This document shows positions 14,722 to 22,473 of a stretch of DNA of 23,464 nucleotides, one piece after another. Below the pieces are notes generated by a model that saw only the letters and a list, made by a program, of their open reading frames with translations, was not told the DNA's origin and did not search any database. Position 1 is the stretch's first letter; the number at the start of each line of letters is the position of its first letter. The DNA comes from Candidatus Bipolaricaulota bacterium (GTDB lineage Bacteria; Bipolaricaulota; Bipolaricaulia; Bipolaricaulales; Bipolaricaulaceae), in NCBI GenBank assembly GCA_021129895.1, contig JAJOKL010000076.1, forward strand, positions 27,391-50,854, in the 5' to 3' direction. Position numbers and translations under genes: made by a program.

Positions 14722-15475
14722 GGTGGAAAGCGAGGAGCTGAGCCAGGATGGAGATGGCGATCTCGCCTGGGGATTTGCCCCCGATGGGGAGCCCCACCGG
14801 GGAGTGAAGGCTCTGCACTCGCTCCGGGGGGATGCCCGCCTCCCGCAGGAGCCCTCTCACCTTTTCCGCCTTGGGCCGGGACCCCAGCATCCCCACGAAC
14901 TCGGGCGGCGGGGCCTGGGAAAGGAGTCCCTGTACCACCTTGAGGTCGGTGGCGTGGGAGTCGGTGCATACCACGGCGTAGCAGGGGCTGGGAAGCTGGG
15001 GCAACGACTCGAACCCCGGCAAATACTGGGCCGTGAGCCCGGGGACCAGCTCCTCCCGGCACCGCTCCTCCCGGTCGTCGTACAAGGCCACCCGGAAGGG
15101 GGTGGCCTCCTGGGCCAGGCGGGCCAGGACAGCGCCCACATGTCCCGCACCGAAGATGGCCAGGGTAACGCGGGGGGCCAAAAGCTCGTAATACAGGGTG
15201 GCCCGTCCCCCGCACAGCATCCCTAAATCCACCAGTTCATAGGTGCGGAGCAGGGTACGATTCCTTGATCTCAAGAGCTCCATGGCCTCTTGAGTGGCCC
15301 GCAGCTCCAAGGCACCGCCCCCCACGGTGCCCTCGATGTGGCCGTCGGGGAACACCAGCATGCGGGCCCCGGGCTCCCGGGGGGCCGGGCCTTCCACCCC
15401 CACTAGCTCCACCAACACCACGGGCTGTCCCGTCTGCAAAAGCTCCGCTATCCGGCTGAAGAACTGTGGCTCCAC
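14672..15475 (-). CDS. xdhC: XdhC/CoxI-family molybdenum hydroxylase maturation factor
   Basis: A 267-aa XdhC-like protein. The N-terminal part has GPAPREPGARMLV (about 29-41), EGTVGGGALE (48-57) and DLGMLCGG with conserved Cys88. The C-terminal Rossmann part has IFGAGHVGAVLARL (107-120), CTDSHATDL and FVGMLGSRPK, and ends with SPGEIAISILAQLLA. Known XdhC binds molybdenum cofactor and inserts its sulfurated form into xanthine dehydrogenase-type enzymes. No molybdenum hydroxylase is in this window, so the client lies elsewhere. The start is GTG 15475, set by the promoter only 8 nt upstream, so the message looks leaderless. The THEP1-like gene overlaps its end. Confidence 0.88.
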   Translation of the reverse strand: MEPQFFSRIAELLQTGQPVVLVELVGVEGPAPREPGARMLVFPDGHIEGTVGGGALELRATQEAMELLRSRNRTLLRTYELVDLGMLCGGRATLYYELLAPRVTLAIFGAGHVGAVLARLAQEATPFRVALYDDREERCREELVPGLTAQYLPGFESLPQLPSPCYAVVCTDSHATDLKVVQGLLSQAPPPEFVGMLGSRPKAEKVRGLLREAGIPPERVQSLHSPVGLPIGGKSPGEIAISILAQLLAFHHGRLADAKAPLGKTAG

Positions 15476-15483
15476 AACTGGGA

Positions 15484-15512
15484 ACTATAACAGCTAAGGA
15501 AATCGCGGCCAA
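15484..15512 (-). promoter_or_regulatory. Promoter of the xdhC-NTPase pair
   Basis: On the minus strand TTGGCC (15507-15512), exactly 17 bp, TATAGT (15484-15489). Only 8 nt lie between the -10 box and GTG 15475, so transcription would start within about two bases of the start codon. No Shine-Dalgarno exists. Confidence 0.6.
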
Positions 15513-15573
15513 CCAAAACCCGCGGCGATTCCTTCGAGGCGGGGGGACCCAGGCGAAAGGAGGGCTCATGCCC

Positions 15574-16038
15574 TCACGTGGAGCGGGGGAACCAGTCGTG
15601 CTGGGTAGGCGCCCCGGGGGTAGGGAGCTGGGCCCAATCGAACAGTCGCCGAAGCCACAGCGCCTGACGACGTGCCTCTCGAGCCCGGGCGGGCTTGGTC
15701 AAGTAGATGGCTGCCCCATTCTGATAGGCGCGGGAGATGTTCTCGGGAGAGGTGGACACCGACCATATCACCACCGGGATGGGGGCCAGCCGGGGCTCGG
15801 CCTTGATCCGCGGCAGCACCTCCAACCCACAAAGCTTGGGAAGCCGCAGGTTCAGTACGATCAGATCTGGGAGCCAAGCGTCCAGGTGTCTCCCTTGTCG
15901 GAATAGAAAATCCAGGGCCTCGGCCCCATCTGCCACCCGGGCCACCTCCCAGGCTGGAGGGCGCTGAAACGCCCACTCCATGACTTGGGCGTGTATGTCC
16001 TCGTCCTCCACGATCAGCACCCGGCGTGGACGCACCAT
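15574..16038 (-). CDS. Single-domain response regulator with Asn at the phosphoacceptor position
   Basis: A 154-aa receiver domain of the Rcp1-like group with no output domain. It keeps the acidic pair Glu11-Asp12 (VLIVEDED), Ser93 at the usual Thr/Ser place (PVVIWSVS) and Lys115 (YLTKPA). The phosphoacceptor segment, usually PDLILLDLNLP, reads PDLIVLNLRLP, so the Asp is Asn63, encoded by AAC at 15850-15852. It should not be phosphorylated in the normal way and may be constitutive, be regulated by binding, or be gained by deamidation. The C-terminal tail from about 135 is Pro-rich. The gene begins the base after the gyrB stop codon (TAG 16039-16041), so it is almost surely co-transcribed with gyrB. 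No histidine kinase is nearby. Only one base change separates this codon from Asp. Confidence 0.88.
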   Translation of the reverse strand: MVRPRRVLIVEDEDIHAQVMEWAFQRPPAWEVARVADGAEALDFLFRQGRHLDAWLPDLIVLNLRLPKLCGLEVLPRIKAEPRLAPIPVVIWSVSTSPENISRAYQNGAAIYLTKPARAREARRQALWLRRLFDWAQLPTPGAPTQHDWFPRST

Positions 16039-17937
16039 CTAGATATCGAGCACCGCCACTCGGTGGGCATTCTCTCGAATGAAGTCCCGCCGCGCCCCCA
16101 CGTCCTGCCCCATCAGGGTGGTGAAGATCTCGTCCGCCTCCAGGGCGTCCCGGATGGTGACCTGCTTCAGGATGCGGGTCTTGGGGTTCATGGTGGTCTC
16201 CCACAGCTCCTCGGGGTTCATCTCTCCCAGCCCCTTGAACCGGCGCACCGTGACCTTCCCATCCCCCTGGGCCTGGAACTCCCTGAGCTCCTCGTCCGAA
16301 TAGAGGTAGATGCGCTTCTTCCCCTTCTGGACCAAATACAAGGGGGCTTGCGCGATATACACGTAACCGTGCTCGATCAGGGGACGAAGATAGCGGAAGA
16401 AGAAGGTCAAAAGCAGGGTCCTGATGTGGGCCCCGTCCACGTCGGCATCGGCCATGAGGATGATCTTATGGTAGCGCAGCCTCCCCAGGTCGAATTCCTC
16501 CCGGATGCCGGTGCCCAGGGCGGTGATGATGGCCCTGAGCTCCTGGTTATCCAGGAGCTTGGACAGGCGCGCTTTTTCCACGTTGAGGACCTTGCCCCGC
16601 AGGGGGAGGATGGCCTGGAAGTTGCGATCCCGGCCTTGTTTAGCGGAGCCGCCGGCCGAGTCCCCCTCCACGATGAACAGCTCCGACCTGGCGGGGTCGG
16701 TGCTAGTACAGTCCGCCAGCTTCCCCGGCAGGCCGTTGGAGAGGAGGGCGCCTTTTCTGCGCACCAGCTTCCTGGCCTTGGCTGCCGCAAGTCGTGCTCG
16801 ATAGGCGGTGATGGATTTCTCGATGATGGCCCGGGCCACCCCGGGGTTCTTCCCCAGGTACTGGGACAGCTGCTCCCGCACTACCTCATCCACATAAGCC
16901 CGCATCTCGGGGTTCCCGAGCTTCATCTTGGTCTGCCCCTCGAACTCCGGCTGCTGCAGCTTCACCGACAGGATCGCCACCAACCCTTCCCGGATCGCCT
17001 CCCCGGGGATGGAGGCGTCCTTCGCCTTGAGCATCCGCTTCTCCCGGGCGTAGTCGTTGAACACCTTGGTCAGCGCGGCCCGGAACCCGGTGAGGTGGGT
17101 ACCCCCCTCCCGGGTGTTGATGTTGTTGGCAAACGTGAAGATCTCCTCGTCCATGGCGTCGGTGAACAGGAGCGCCGCCTCCACGGTACGATCCCCTCGG
17201 TCGTCGGCGATGAAGATGGGCTCCTTGTGGAGAGGCTCCCGGCCGGTGGCCAGGTCCTTGACGAACGCCACGATCCCACCCTTGAAGTAGAACTCCCGCT
17301 TGACCCCGGCGATCCGGTTGTCCAGGCGGATCTTGAGCCCGGGGTTGAGGTAGGCCAGCTCCTTCAACCGGTGGGAGAGCTTGGAGAAGTTGTAGCGGAT
17401 CTCCCCGAAGATCTCCCGGTCCGGCAGGAAGGTGATGGTGGTGCCGGTCCCTTTCGCCTTCCCCACCGGGGTCAGCTCACAGGTCTTGCGGCCCCGCACG
17501 AACTCCTGCCGATATACCTTCCCGTCCCGCCAGCGCACCTCCACTCGGAGGTACTCCGACAAGGCGTTCACCACCGACACCCCCACCCCGTGCAGCCCCC
17601 CGGACACCTTGTAGCTATCGGCGGAGAACTTGCCACCGGCGTGCAGGGTGGTGAGGACCAGCTCCACCGTGTTGATCCCGGTCTCCGGGTGGACCCCCAC
17701 CGGGATGCCCCGACCGTTGTCGATCACCGTGACCCGCTTGTCCTCGTGGATGATGACGTCGATCTCAGTGCAGTAGCCGGCCAGGGCCTCGTCCACCGCG
17801 TTGTCCACCACCTCGTAGATGAGGTGCAAAAGACCATCCGGGCCGGTGGAGCCGATATACATCCCCGGCCGTTTTCTGACCGCCTCGATGTCCTCCAGGA
17901 CTTGGATCTTACTGGCGTCGTAGTCATGCCCCTTCAT
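16039..17937 (-). CDS. gyrB: DNA gyrase subunit B
   Basis: A 632-aa GyrB, normal length for the short (non-proteobacterial) form. The GHKL ATPase domain shows VDNAVDEALAGY, DNGRGIPVGVHPETG and GGLHGVGVSVVNALSEYL. The TOPRIM part shows VEGDSAGGSAKQGRDRNFQ, PLRGKVLNVEKA and DADVDGAHIRTLLLTFFFR (metal-binding DxD). The C-terminus has RRFKGLGEMNPEELWETTM. With GyrA it introduces negative supercoils into DNA using ATP. ATG 17937 is chosen over GTG 17946 because the GGGAGGGG ribosome site is too close to the GTG and well placed for the ATG. Its promoter is TTGAGG-17-TAAACT upstream. No gyrA, dnaA, dnaN or recF is adjacent; a response regulator follows instead. Confidence 0.97.
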   Translation of the reverse strand: MKGHDYDASKIQVLEDIEAVRKRPGMYIGSTGPDGLLHLIYEVVDNAVDEALAGYCTEIDVIIHEDKRVTVIDNGRGIPVGVHPETGINTVELVLTTLHAGGKFSADSYKVSGGLHGVGVSVVNALSEYLRVEVRWRDGKVYRQEFVRGRKTCELTPVGKAKGTGTTITFLPDREIFGEIRYNFSKLSHRLKELAYLNPGLKIRLDNRIAGVKREFYFKGGIVAFVKDLATGREPLHKEPIFIADDRGDRTVEAALLFTDAMDEEIFTFANNINTREGGTHLTGFRAALTKVFNDYAREKRMLKAKDASIPGEAIREGLVAILSVKLQQPEFEGQTKMKLGNPEMRAYVDEVVREQLSQYLGKNPGVARAIIEKSITAYRARLAAAKARKLVRRKGALLSNGLPGKLADCTSTDPARSELFIVEGDSAGGSAKQGRDRNFQAILPLRGKVLNVEKARLSKLLDNQELRAIITALGTGIREEFDLGRLRYHKIILMADADVDGAHIRTLLLTFFFRYLRPLIEHGYVYIAQAPLYLVQKGKKRIYLYSDEELREFQAQGDGKVTVRRFKGLGEMNPEELWETTMNPKTRILKQVTIRDALEADEIFTTLMGQDVGARRDFIRENAHRVAVLDI

Positions 17938-17958
17938 CGAGTGCACCCCCTCCCATCA

Positions 17959-17987
17959 AGTTTATTCGATCCCAGAGAAATCCTCAA
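17959..17987 (-). promoter_or_regulatory. gyrB promoter
   Basis: On the minus strand TTGAGG (17982-17987), exactly 17 bp, TAAACT (17959-17964). Predicted start near 17952 gives a leader of about 15 nt containing the GGGAGGGG ribosome site. Confidence 0.6.
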
Positions 17988-18081
17988 TTCATCGGAATTT
18001 GCTACCTGTCAAGCTCCCGTTTGTCCCCCTGGTAGGAGGGGGGAACTGTGGGTAAGCTCCCTGCCAGGGAAAGGAGGACCG

Positions 18082-19200
18082 GTGCGCCTATTGGAATGGC
18101 AGGGGAGGGAGATCTTCGAGCGAGCGGGGATTCCCGTGCCCCCGGGGGCGCTGGTGAAGAGCCCCCAGGAGGCCCGCAGGGTGGCCGAACGCCTGGGAGG
18201 GCCAGTGGTGCTCAAGGCCCAGGTGCCGGTGGGGGGCCGGGGGAAAGCGGGGGGGATCAAACTGGCCGCCACCCCCATCCAGGCCGAGGAGCTCGCCGGG
18301 ACCCTCCTCGGCGCAAGGCTGAAGGGCGTGCCGGTGGAGGCACTGTTGGCGGTGCGGGCAGCGGAGATTCGGTCCGAGCATTATCTGGGGATCACCATCG
18401 ACCGGGACTCCCGGCAGCCGGTCTTCATCTATTCCCCCTCCGGGGGGGTGGACATCGAGGAGGTAGCCCGCACCCGGCCGGAAGCGGTGGCCAAGGTCCC
18501 TATCCCCCCGTTGGAGGGGCTGTACCCGTTCCGCCTCCGGCGCCTGTTCGCCCTGGCCCCGGCGCACCTGCGAAAAGAGCTGTTTCGGCTCGCGGGAAAA
18601 TTGTACGGGGTGTTTCTGGAATACGAGTGCAATCTAGTGGAGATAAACCCCTTAGCGGAGACGGAGGAGGGCCTACTGGCGCTGGACGCCAAGGTGATCA
18701 TCGATGACGACCACCGGCCAGGGGAGCAGTTTTCTGGCCTGGCGGAGGCGGCAGAGGACCCGCTGGAGGCGGAGGCGAAGGAGGCTGGCCTGTCGTTCGT
18801 GCGGCTGGATGGTGACGTCGGCATCATCGGAAATGGGGCCGGGCTGGTGATGGCCACCCTGGACTTGGTGGTCCAGGCCGGGGGGCAACCGGCCAACTTC
18901 CTGGACATCGGTGGTGGTGCCCGGGCAGAGCGGGTCCAGAAGGCGGTGGAGCTCGTGGCCCGCTCCGGGCAGGCGAAGGTGCTCTTGGTGAACGTGTTCG
19001 GGGGGATCACCCGCTGTGACGAGGTGGCCCGCGGGATCGTGGAGGCGACCGGCGTGCTTGGGATTCCAGTGGTAGTACGCCTTACCGGCACCAACGAGCG
19101 AGAGGGCAAGGAGATCCTGGCCCGTGCCGGGTTGGTGCCGGTGGACACCATGGAGGAAGGGGCTGCCCAGGCGGTGGCCCTGGCCAAGGGGGGAGGATGA
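18082..19200 (+). CDS. sucC: Succinyl-CoA synthetase beta subunit (ADP-forming type)
   Basis: A 372-aa SucC-like protein, near the usual 380-390 aa. The ATP-grasp start LLEWQGREIFERAGIPVP and KAQVPVGGRGKAGG (about 45-58) bind nucleotide; NLVEINPLAE (about 188-197) carries metal-binding residues; the CoA-ligase part has IGNGAGLVMATLDL, NFLDIGGGA and VNVFGGITRCDEVARGI. With SucD it interconverts succinyl-CoA and succinate with NTP synthesis. The open frame runs far upstream through the antisense of gyrB; the real start is GTG 18082, where the family begins, with AAGGAGG at 18071-18077. No sucD follows; its stop overlaps the S55 peptidase start as ATGA. A related acyl-CoA synthetase using another acid is possible. 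No convincing promoter was found in 17988-18081, a stretch with a short direct repeat, AAGCTCCC (18011, 18054). Confidence 0.9.
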   Translation: MRLLEWQGREIFERAGIPVPPGALVKSPQEARRVAERLGGPVVLKAQVPVGGRGKAGGIKLAATPIQAEELAGTLLGARLKGVPVEALLAVRAAEIRSEHYLGITIDRDSRQPVFIYSPSGGVDIEEVARTRPEAVAKVPIPPLEGLYPFRLRRLFALAPAHLRKELFRLAGKLYGVFLEYECNLVEINPLAETEEGLLALDAKVIIDDDHRPGEQFSGLAEAAEDPLEAEAKEAGLSFVRLDGDVGIIGNGAGLVMATLDLVVQAGGQPANFLDIGGGARAERVQKAVELVARSGQAKVLLVNVFGGITRCDEVARGIVEATGVLGIPVVVRLTGTNEREGKEILARAGLVPVDTMEEGAAQAVALAKGGG

Positions 19201-20987
19201 AGTATCTGACAGCGATTTCGGCGTTGGTCATCGGGGGCGTGGCTGGTCTGGGGGAGATCCCGGAGATCATCCCCCTGGCGCAGGTGACGCCTGGGATGCG
19301 GGGCTACGGGCTCACCGTGGTGGCCGGGGAGGAGATATCCCAGTTCCAGGTGGAGGTAGTGGGGGTCATCGACCAACCGGGTACGGCCAACGATTTCATC
19401 ATCGTACGCGTGTGGGGGGATGCCATCGAGCGCTCCGGTGGCATCGCCCAAGGGATGTCCGGAAGTCCGGTGTACCTGGAGGGAAAACTGGCCGGGGCCC
19501 TGTCCCGGGCCGCCCGCTGGTCCGCCGAGCCCGAGCGGCCGTTGGGCCTGGTCACCCCGATAGAGGCCATGCTCCCCGTGTTGGAGGAGGTGCGGCGGCT
19601 GGTCCCGGAGGAAACCCCGCCGGGGGAACTGGCCCCGCCCAAGGAGCTGGAGAAGTTGGGGATCGACAAAATAGAGCTCTGTTCCATGCCCCCGGCCGAA
19701 CTCGCCCCCGGGGTGCTCTACGCGTGGCCGGTCCAATCCCCGCTGGTGGCCACCGGCCTCTCCCCCCGAGCGCTAGCGGTGCTGGCCCAAGGGGTGGAGC
19801 TGGACCTTGTGGACCATCCCTTCCTCAGGCTGCGGCCCAGTTGGCGAGCTGGGATCCCGGGGCTGTCCGGCGAGGGGATCAGGAGGATCCAGGCCGTTCC
19901 CTCTGCCCCCCAAACTCCATCTTTCACCGGGTTCGCCCCAGGAGGCCCGGTGGGGGTGGGGCTCCTCTCCGGGGACGTGACCTTGGGGGCGCTGGGAACC
20001 GTGACCCTGGTGGACGGGGACGCGGTTTTGGCCTTTGGCCATCCGTTCCTGCACACCGGCCGCACGGACTATTTCCTCACCTCGGCCTACATCTTCGATA
20101 CCGTGGCCGCCCTGGACGCCCCCTACAAGCTGGGCACCCTCGGGGAAAACCAAGGGGCCATCTTGGCCGACCGGTGGGCGGCCATCGGCGGCCTGCAAGG
20201 GCACTCCCCCCGGCCCGTGGCCCTGAACTTCTCGGTGTGGGACGAGGTGCGGGGGGTGGGGGAGGAGTTGGCCGCCCAGATGGTCAGGGAGCGGCGGATC
20301 GCGGCGCTTCTCTTCTACTTGGCCGGGCTGGAGGCCACGGACCGGGCCCTGGACCGCATCGGCCCGGGCACGGCCAGCGTGCGCTACACCATCTTCGGGG
20401 AAGGGATGCCCCGGCCACTCACCCGCCACAACGTGTTCCTCTCCACCCGGGATATCGCCCTGTACGTGCCGTTTGAGGCGGCCATCGTGGCCGACATCCT
20501 GGAGTACAACGAGTTCGCCGACCCCGGCCTCCTGTCCATCGCCCTGGACGCCAGCATCACCGACACCTTCTCCGCCACCCACATCGTGGCCTTGGAGGTG
20601 GACCAATGGAGTTACGGCCCCGGAGATGTGATCCGGTTCACCGTGTACCTCCAGGACTGGCGGGGGGAGCTCAGCACCTGGGAGGGGGAGCTGGTGGTGC
20701 CCCCGGACCTCGATACCCCATACATCGAGGTGCGGGCCTACGGCGGACCGCGCCCCCCCGAGAAGGGCGAGGGCTACCCGGTCATTACCTCCCTGTCCGA
20801 CCTGATCGACTATTTGGAGGGGGTGCCCGCCTTTGACACCCTGACGGTGGAACTGTTCGCCCTGGACCCCATCTCGGACGTGATCGGCGAGCCCTGGCTG
20901 TATGGGGTGGGCGAGAGCTCGGTGTCCCTGGGTCGGACGGTGGTCTACGACCAGGTGTCGCTGATCATCCCGTTCGGAGGCGGCTAG
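19197..20987 (+). CDS. S55/SpoIVB-like serine peptidase domain protein
   Basis: A 596-aa exported or membrane-anchored protein with a short N-terminal hydrophobic segment (residues 3-18). Residues 26-130 match the S55 domain: VTPGMRGYGLTVV, then GGIAQGMSGSPVYLEGKLAGAL with candidate nucleophile Ser90, then LGLVTPIEAML. A second conserved block, GVGLLSGDVTLGALGTVT and DGDAVLAFGHPFLHTG, has His282. There is no His before Ser90, unlike B. subtilis SpoIVB, where the catalytic His precedes the Ser. The C-terminal third (about 300-596) is uncharacterised and beta-rich, with no PDZ domain that I can see. SpoIVB itself is a sporulation protease; here no sporulation genes are near, and linkage is to sucC (ATGA overlap) and murF (4 bp downstream), so a cell-envelope role is more likely. 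Confidence 0.8.
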   Translation: MKYLTAISALVIGGVAGLGEIPEIIPLAQVTPGMRGYGLTVVAGEEISQFQVEVVGVIDQPGTANDFIIVRVWGDAIERSGGIAQGMSGSPVYLEGKLAGALSRAARWSAEPERPLGLVTPIEAMLPVLEEVRRLVPEETPPGELAPPKELEKLGIDKIELCSMPPAELAPGVLYAWPVQSPLVATGLSPRALAVLAQGVELDLVDHPFLRLRPSWRAGIPGLSGEGIRRIQAVPSAPQTPSFTGFAPGGPVGVGLLSGDVTLGALGTVTLVDGDAVLAFGHPFLHTGRTDYFLTSAYIFDTVAALDAPYKLGTLGENQGAILADRWAAIGGLQGHSPRPVALNFSVWDEVRGVGEELAAQMVRERRIAALLFYLAGLEATDRALDRIGPGTASVRYTIFGEGMPRPLTRHNVFLSTRDIALYVPFEAAIVADILEYNEFADPGLLSIALDASITDTFSATHIVALEVDQWSYGPGDVIRFTVYLQDWRGELSTWEGELVVPPDLDTPYIEVRAYGGPRPPEKGEGYPVITSLSDLIDYLEGVPAFDTLTVELFALDPISDVIGEPWLYGVGESSVSLGRTVVYDQVSLIIPFGGG

Positions 20988-20991
20988 GGGG

Positions 20992-22347
20992 ATGTGGGAC
21001 CTGCGCGAGGCGGCCAAGCACCTGGGGGCAAAGCTCCTACGCCCCCGAGCACCATATTCCGCGTCCGGGGCGGAGTGTGACTCCCGCAAGGTGGGCCCCG
21101 GGGACGTGTTCGTGGCCATCCGGGGGCGGAGGCATGACGGCCATGATTTCGTGGGCGAGGCGTTCTCCCGCGGGGCGGTGGGGGCGCTGGTGGCCCGCGA
21201 TCCCGGGGAGGGCCACAACCTGATCCTGGTGGAGGATGTGGAAGGGGCGCTGTGGAAATTGGCGGCCTGGCGCCGGGATCAACTCCCGATTCCGTTCGTC
21301 GGGGTGGCCGGCTCGTTCGGGAAGACCACCACCAAGGAACTCCTGGGAGCGGCGGTGGCGGTGCGCTACCGCACCTTCCGGGCCCGGGAGTCCTACAACA
21401 CCGAGATCGGGGTACCCATGGAAATCCTGTCTATCCCCAGCGATGCTGAAATCGCGGTATTGGAGCTGGGAGAGGAGGCCCCCGGGGACATAGCCCGGCT
21501 GAACCAGCTGGTCCAACCCTGGGCCGGGGTGATCACCGGGGCCGGGGAGGCGCACCTCGCCACCCTGGGCAGCGTCGCAGGGGTGGCCGACACCCTGTGG
21601 GAGCTGGCTGAGGCCATCCCCGAGGAAGGGGTGTTGGCGGTGTGTTGGGACTCCCCCGAACTGCGGGCCCAGGCCGGGAGCTGCGCCGGGGTGTGCCTGA
21701 GGTTCGGCAGCACCCCCGAGGCGGACTTCTTCCCCCGGGAGGTGCGGGCGGACGATCCTCAAGGGGTGAGGTTTGTGGCCGTGACCCCAGAAGGGGAACT
21801 GCCGGTCCAGCTCCAACTGCTGGGTCGACACGTGGCCACGCTGGCCTGTGGCGCGCTCGCTGCCGCCTGGGGGCTGGGGATCCCGGCCCAGGCCGCCGCC
21901 CAGGCCATGGCCAAGGTTCGGCCGCTGCCTCATCGCCTCCAGCTCCATCCCGCCCCGTTCGGCTGGGTGCTGGATGACTGTTACAACGCCAATCCCCTGT
22001 CGACCAGGGCGGCCCTACGGGCGCTGGTGAACCTGAACCTGCCGGTGGAAAAGCGGACGGCCCTCCTGGGGGACATGTTGGACCTGGGCCCGGAGGAGGA
22101 GAGGTATCACCGGGAAGTGGTGAAAGAGGCCCGCTGGCAGGGGGTGGACGCCCTGTTCGCCTTCGGGCCCCGCATGTGTGCCGCCCTCTCCGCCTGGGAG
22201 GGGCCGGGAGCAGGGGAGCCGGAGGACCTGGAGGCGCTGGTGGCCAAGATAAAGGAGGAGGCGGGGCGTCTGCCCACCCTCATCTTGGTCAAGGGGTCCC
22301 GGGGGCTGGCCCTGGAACGGGCAGTGGAGGCCCTCACCGAGGGGTAA
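20992..22347 (+). CDS. murF: UDP-N-acetylmuramoyl-tripeptide--D-alanyl-D-alanine ligase
   Basis: A 451-aa MurF, normal length. The N-terminal UDP-binding domain has DSRKVGPGDVFVAIRG (30-45, shared with MurE/MurF). The ATP site is GVAGSFGKTTTKELL (104-118) with Lys111; the usual Asn of GSNGKTT is Phe109. Further family motifs are ESYNTEIGVP (133-142), VLELG, GEAHLATLGS, the LDDCYNANP block (327-335) typical of MurF, LLGDMLDLG and KGSRG near the C-terminus. It adds D-Ala-D-Ala to UDP-MurNAc-tripeptide in the cytoplasm with ATP, the last soluble step of peptidoglycan precursor synthesis. It starts 4 bp after the S55 peptidase stop and is surely co-transcribed with it. No other mur genes are in view, so it is not in a dcw cluster. 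Confidence 0.95.
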   Translation: MWDLREAAKHLGAKLLRPRAPYSASGAECDSRKVGPGDVFVAIRGRRHDGHDFVGEAFSRGAVGALVARDPGEGHNLILVEDVEGALWKLAAWRRDQLPIPFVGVAGSFGKTTTKELLGAAVAVRYRTFRARESYNTEIGVPMEILSIPSDAEIAVLELGEEAPGDIARLNQLVQPWAGVITGAGEAHLATLGSVAGVADTLWELAEAIPEEGVLAVCWDSPELRAQAGSCAGVCLRFGSTPEADFFPREVRADDPQGVRFVAVTPEGELPVQLQLLGRHVATLACGALAAAWGLGIPAQAAAQAMAKVRPLPHRLQLHPAPFGWVLDDCYNANPLSTRAALRALVNLNLPVEKRTALLGDMLDLGPEEERYHREVVKEARWQGVDALFAFGPRMCAALSAWEGPGAGEPEDLEALVAKIKEEAGRLPTLILVKGSRGLALERAVEALTEG

Positions 22348-22449
22348 CGATCGGGCTGCTCTGCGTGTCCGGTCGGAACGGGACGTAGGGAGTAGCCCAG
22401 GTTACCCAGGCAGGGGACAAAGGCGCTGGGAAGCCAAAACTGACCCCCG

Positions 22450-22455
22450 TATCCT
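22450..22455 (+). promoter_or_regulatory. -10 box before the NosD-like gene
   Basis: TATCCT at 22450-22455, the same hexamer as at 6286-6291, lies 18 nt before ATG 22474. A weak -35 (TGGGAA, 22427-22432) is 17 bp upstream. The 126-bp gap after murF supports a separate transcript; no strong terminator stem was seen in it. Confidence 0.35.
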
Positions 22456-22473
22456 GGTCCAGGGTGATTGGGG

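Noticed and set aside
18022..18043. C-run/G-run pair (CCCCC and GGGGGG) before sucC
   Set aside because: Short, low-complexity stem without supporting features; likely chance in this base composition.
15985..18081. Very long plus-strand open frame upstream of sucC
   Set aside because: It is the antisense of gyrB, kept open by GC-rich codons; the SucC family begins at GTG 18082 with a proper ribosome site.
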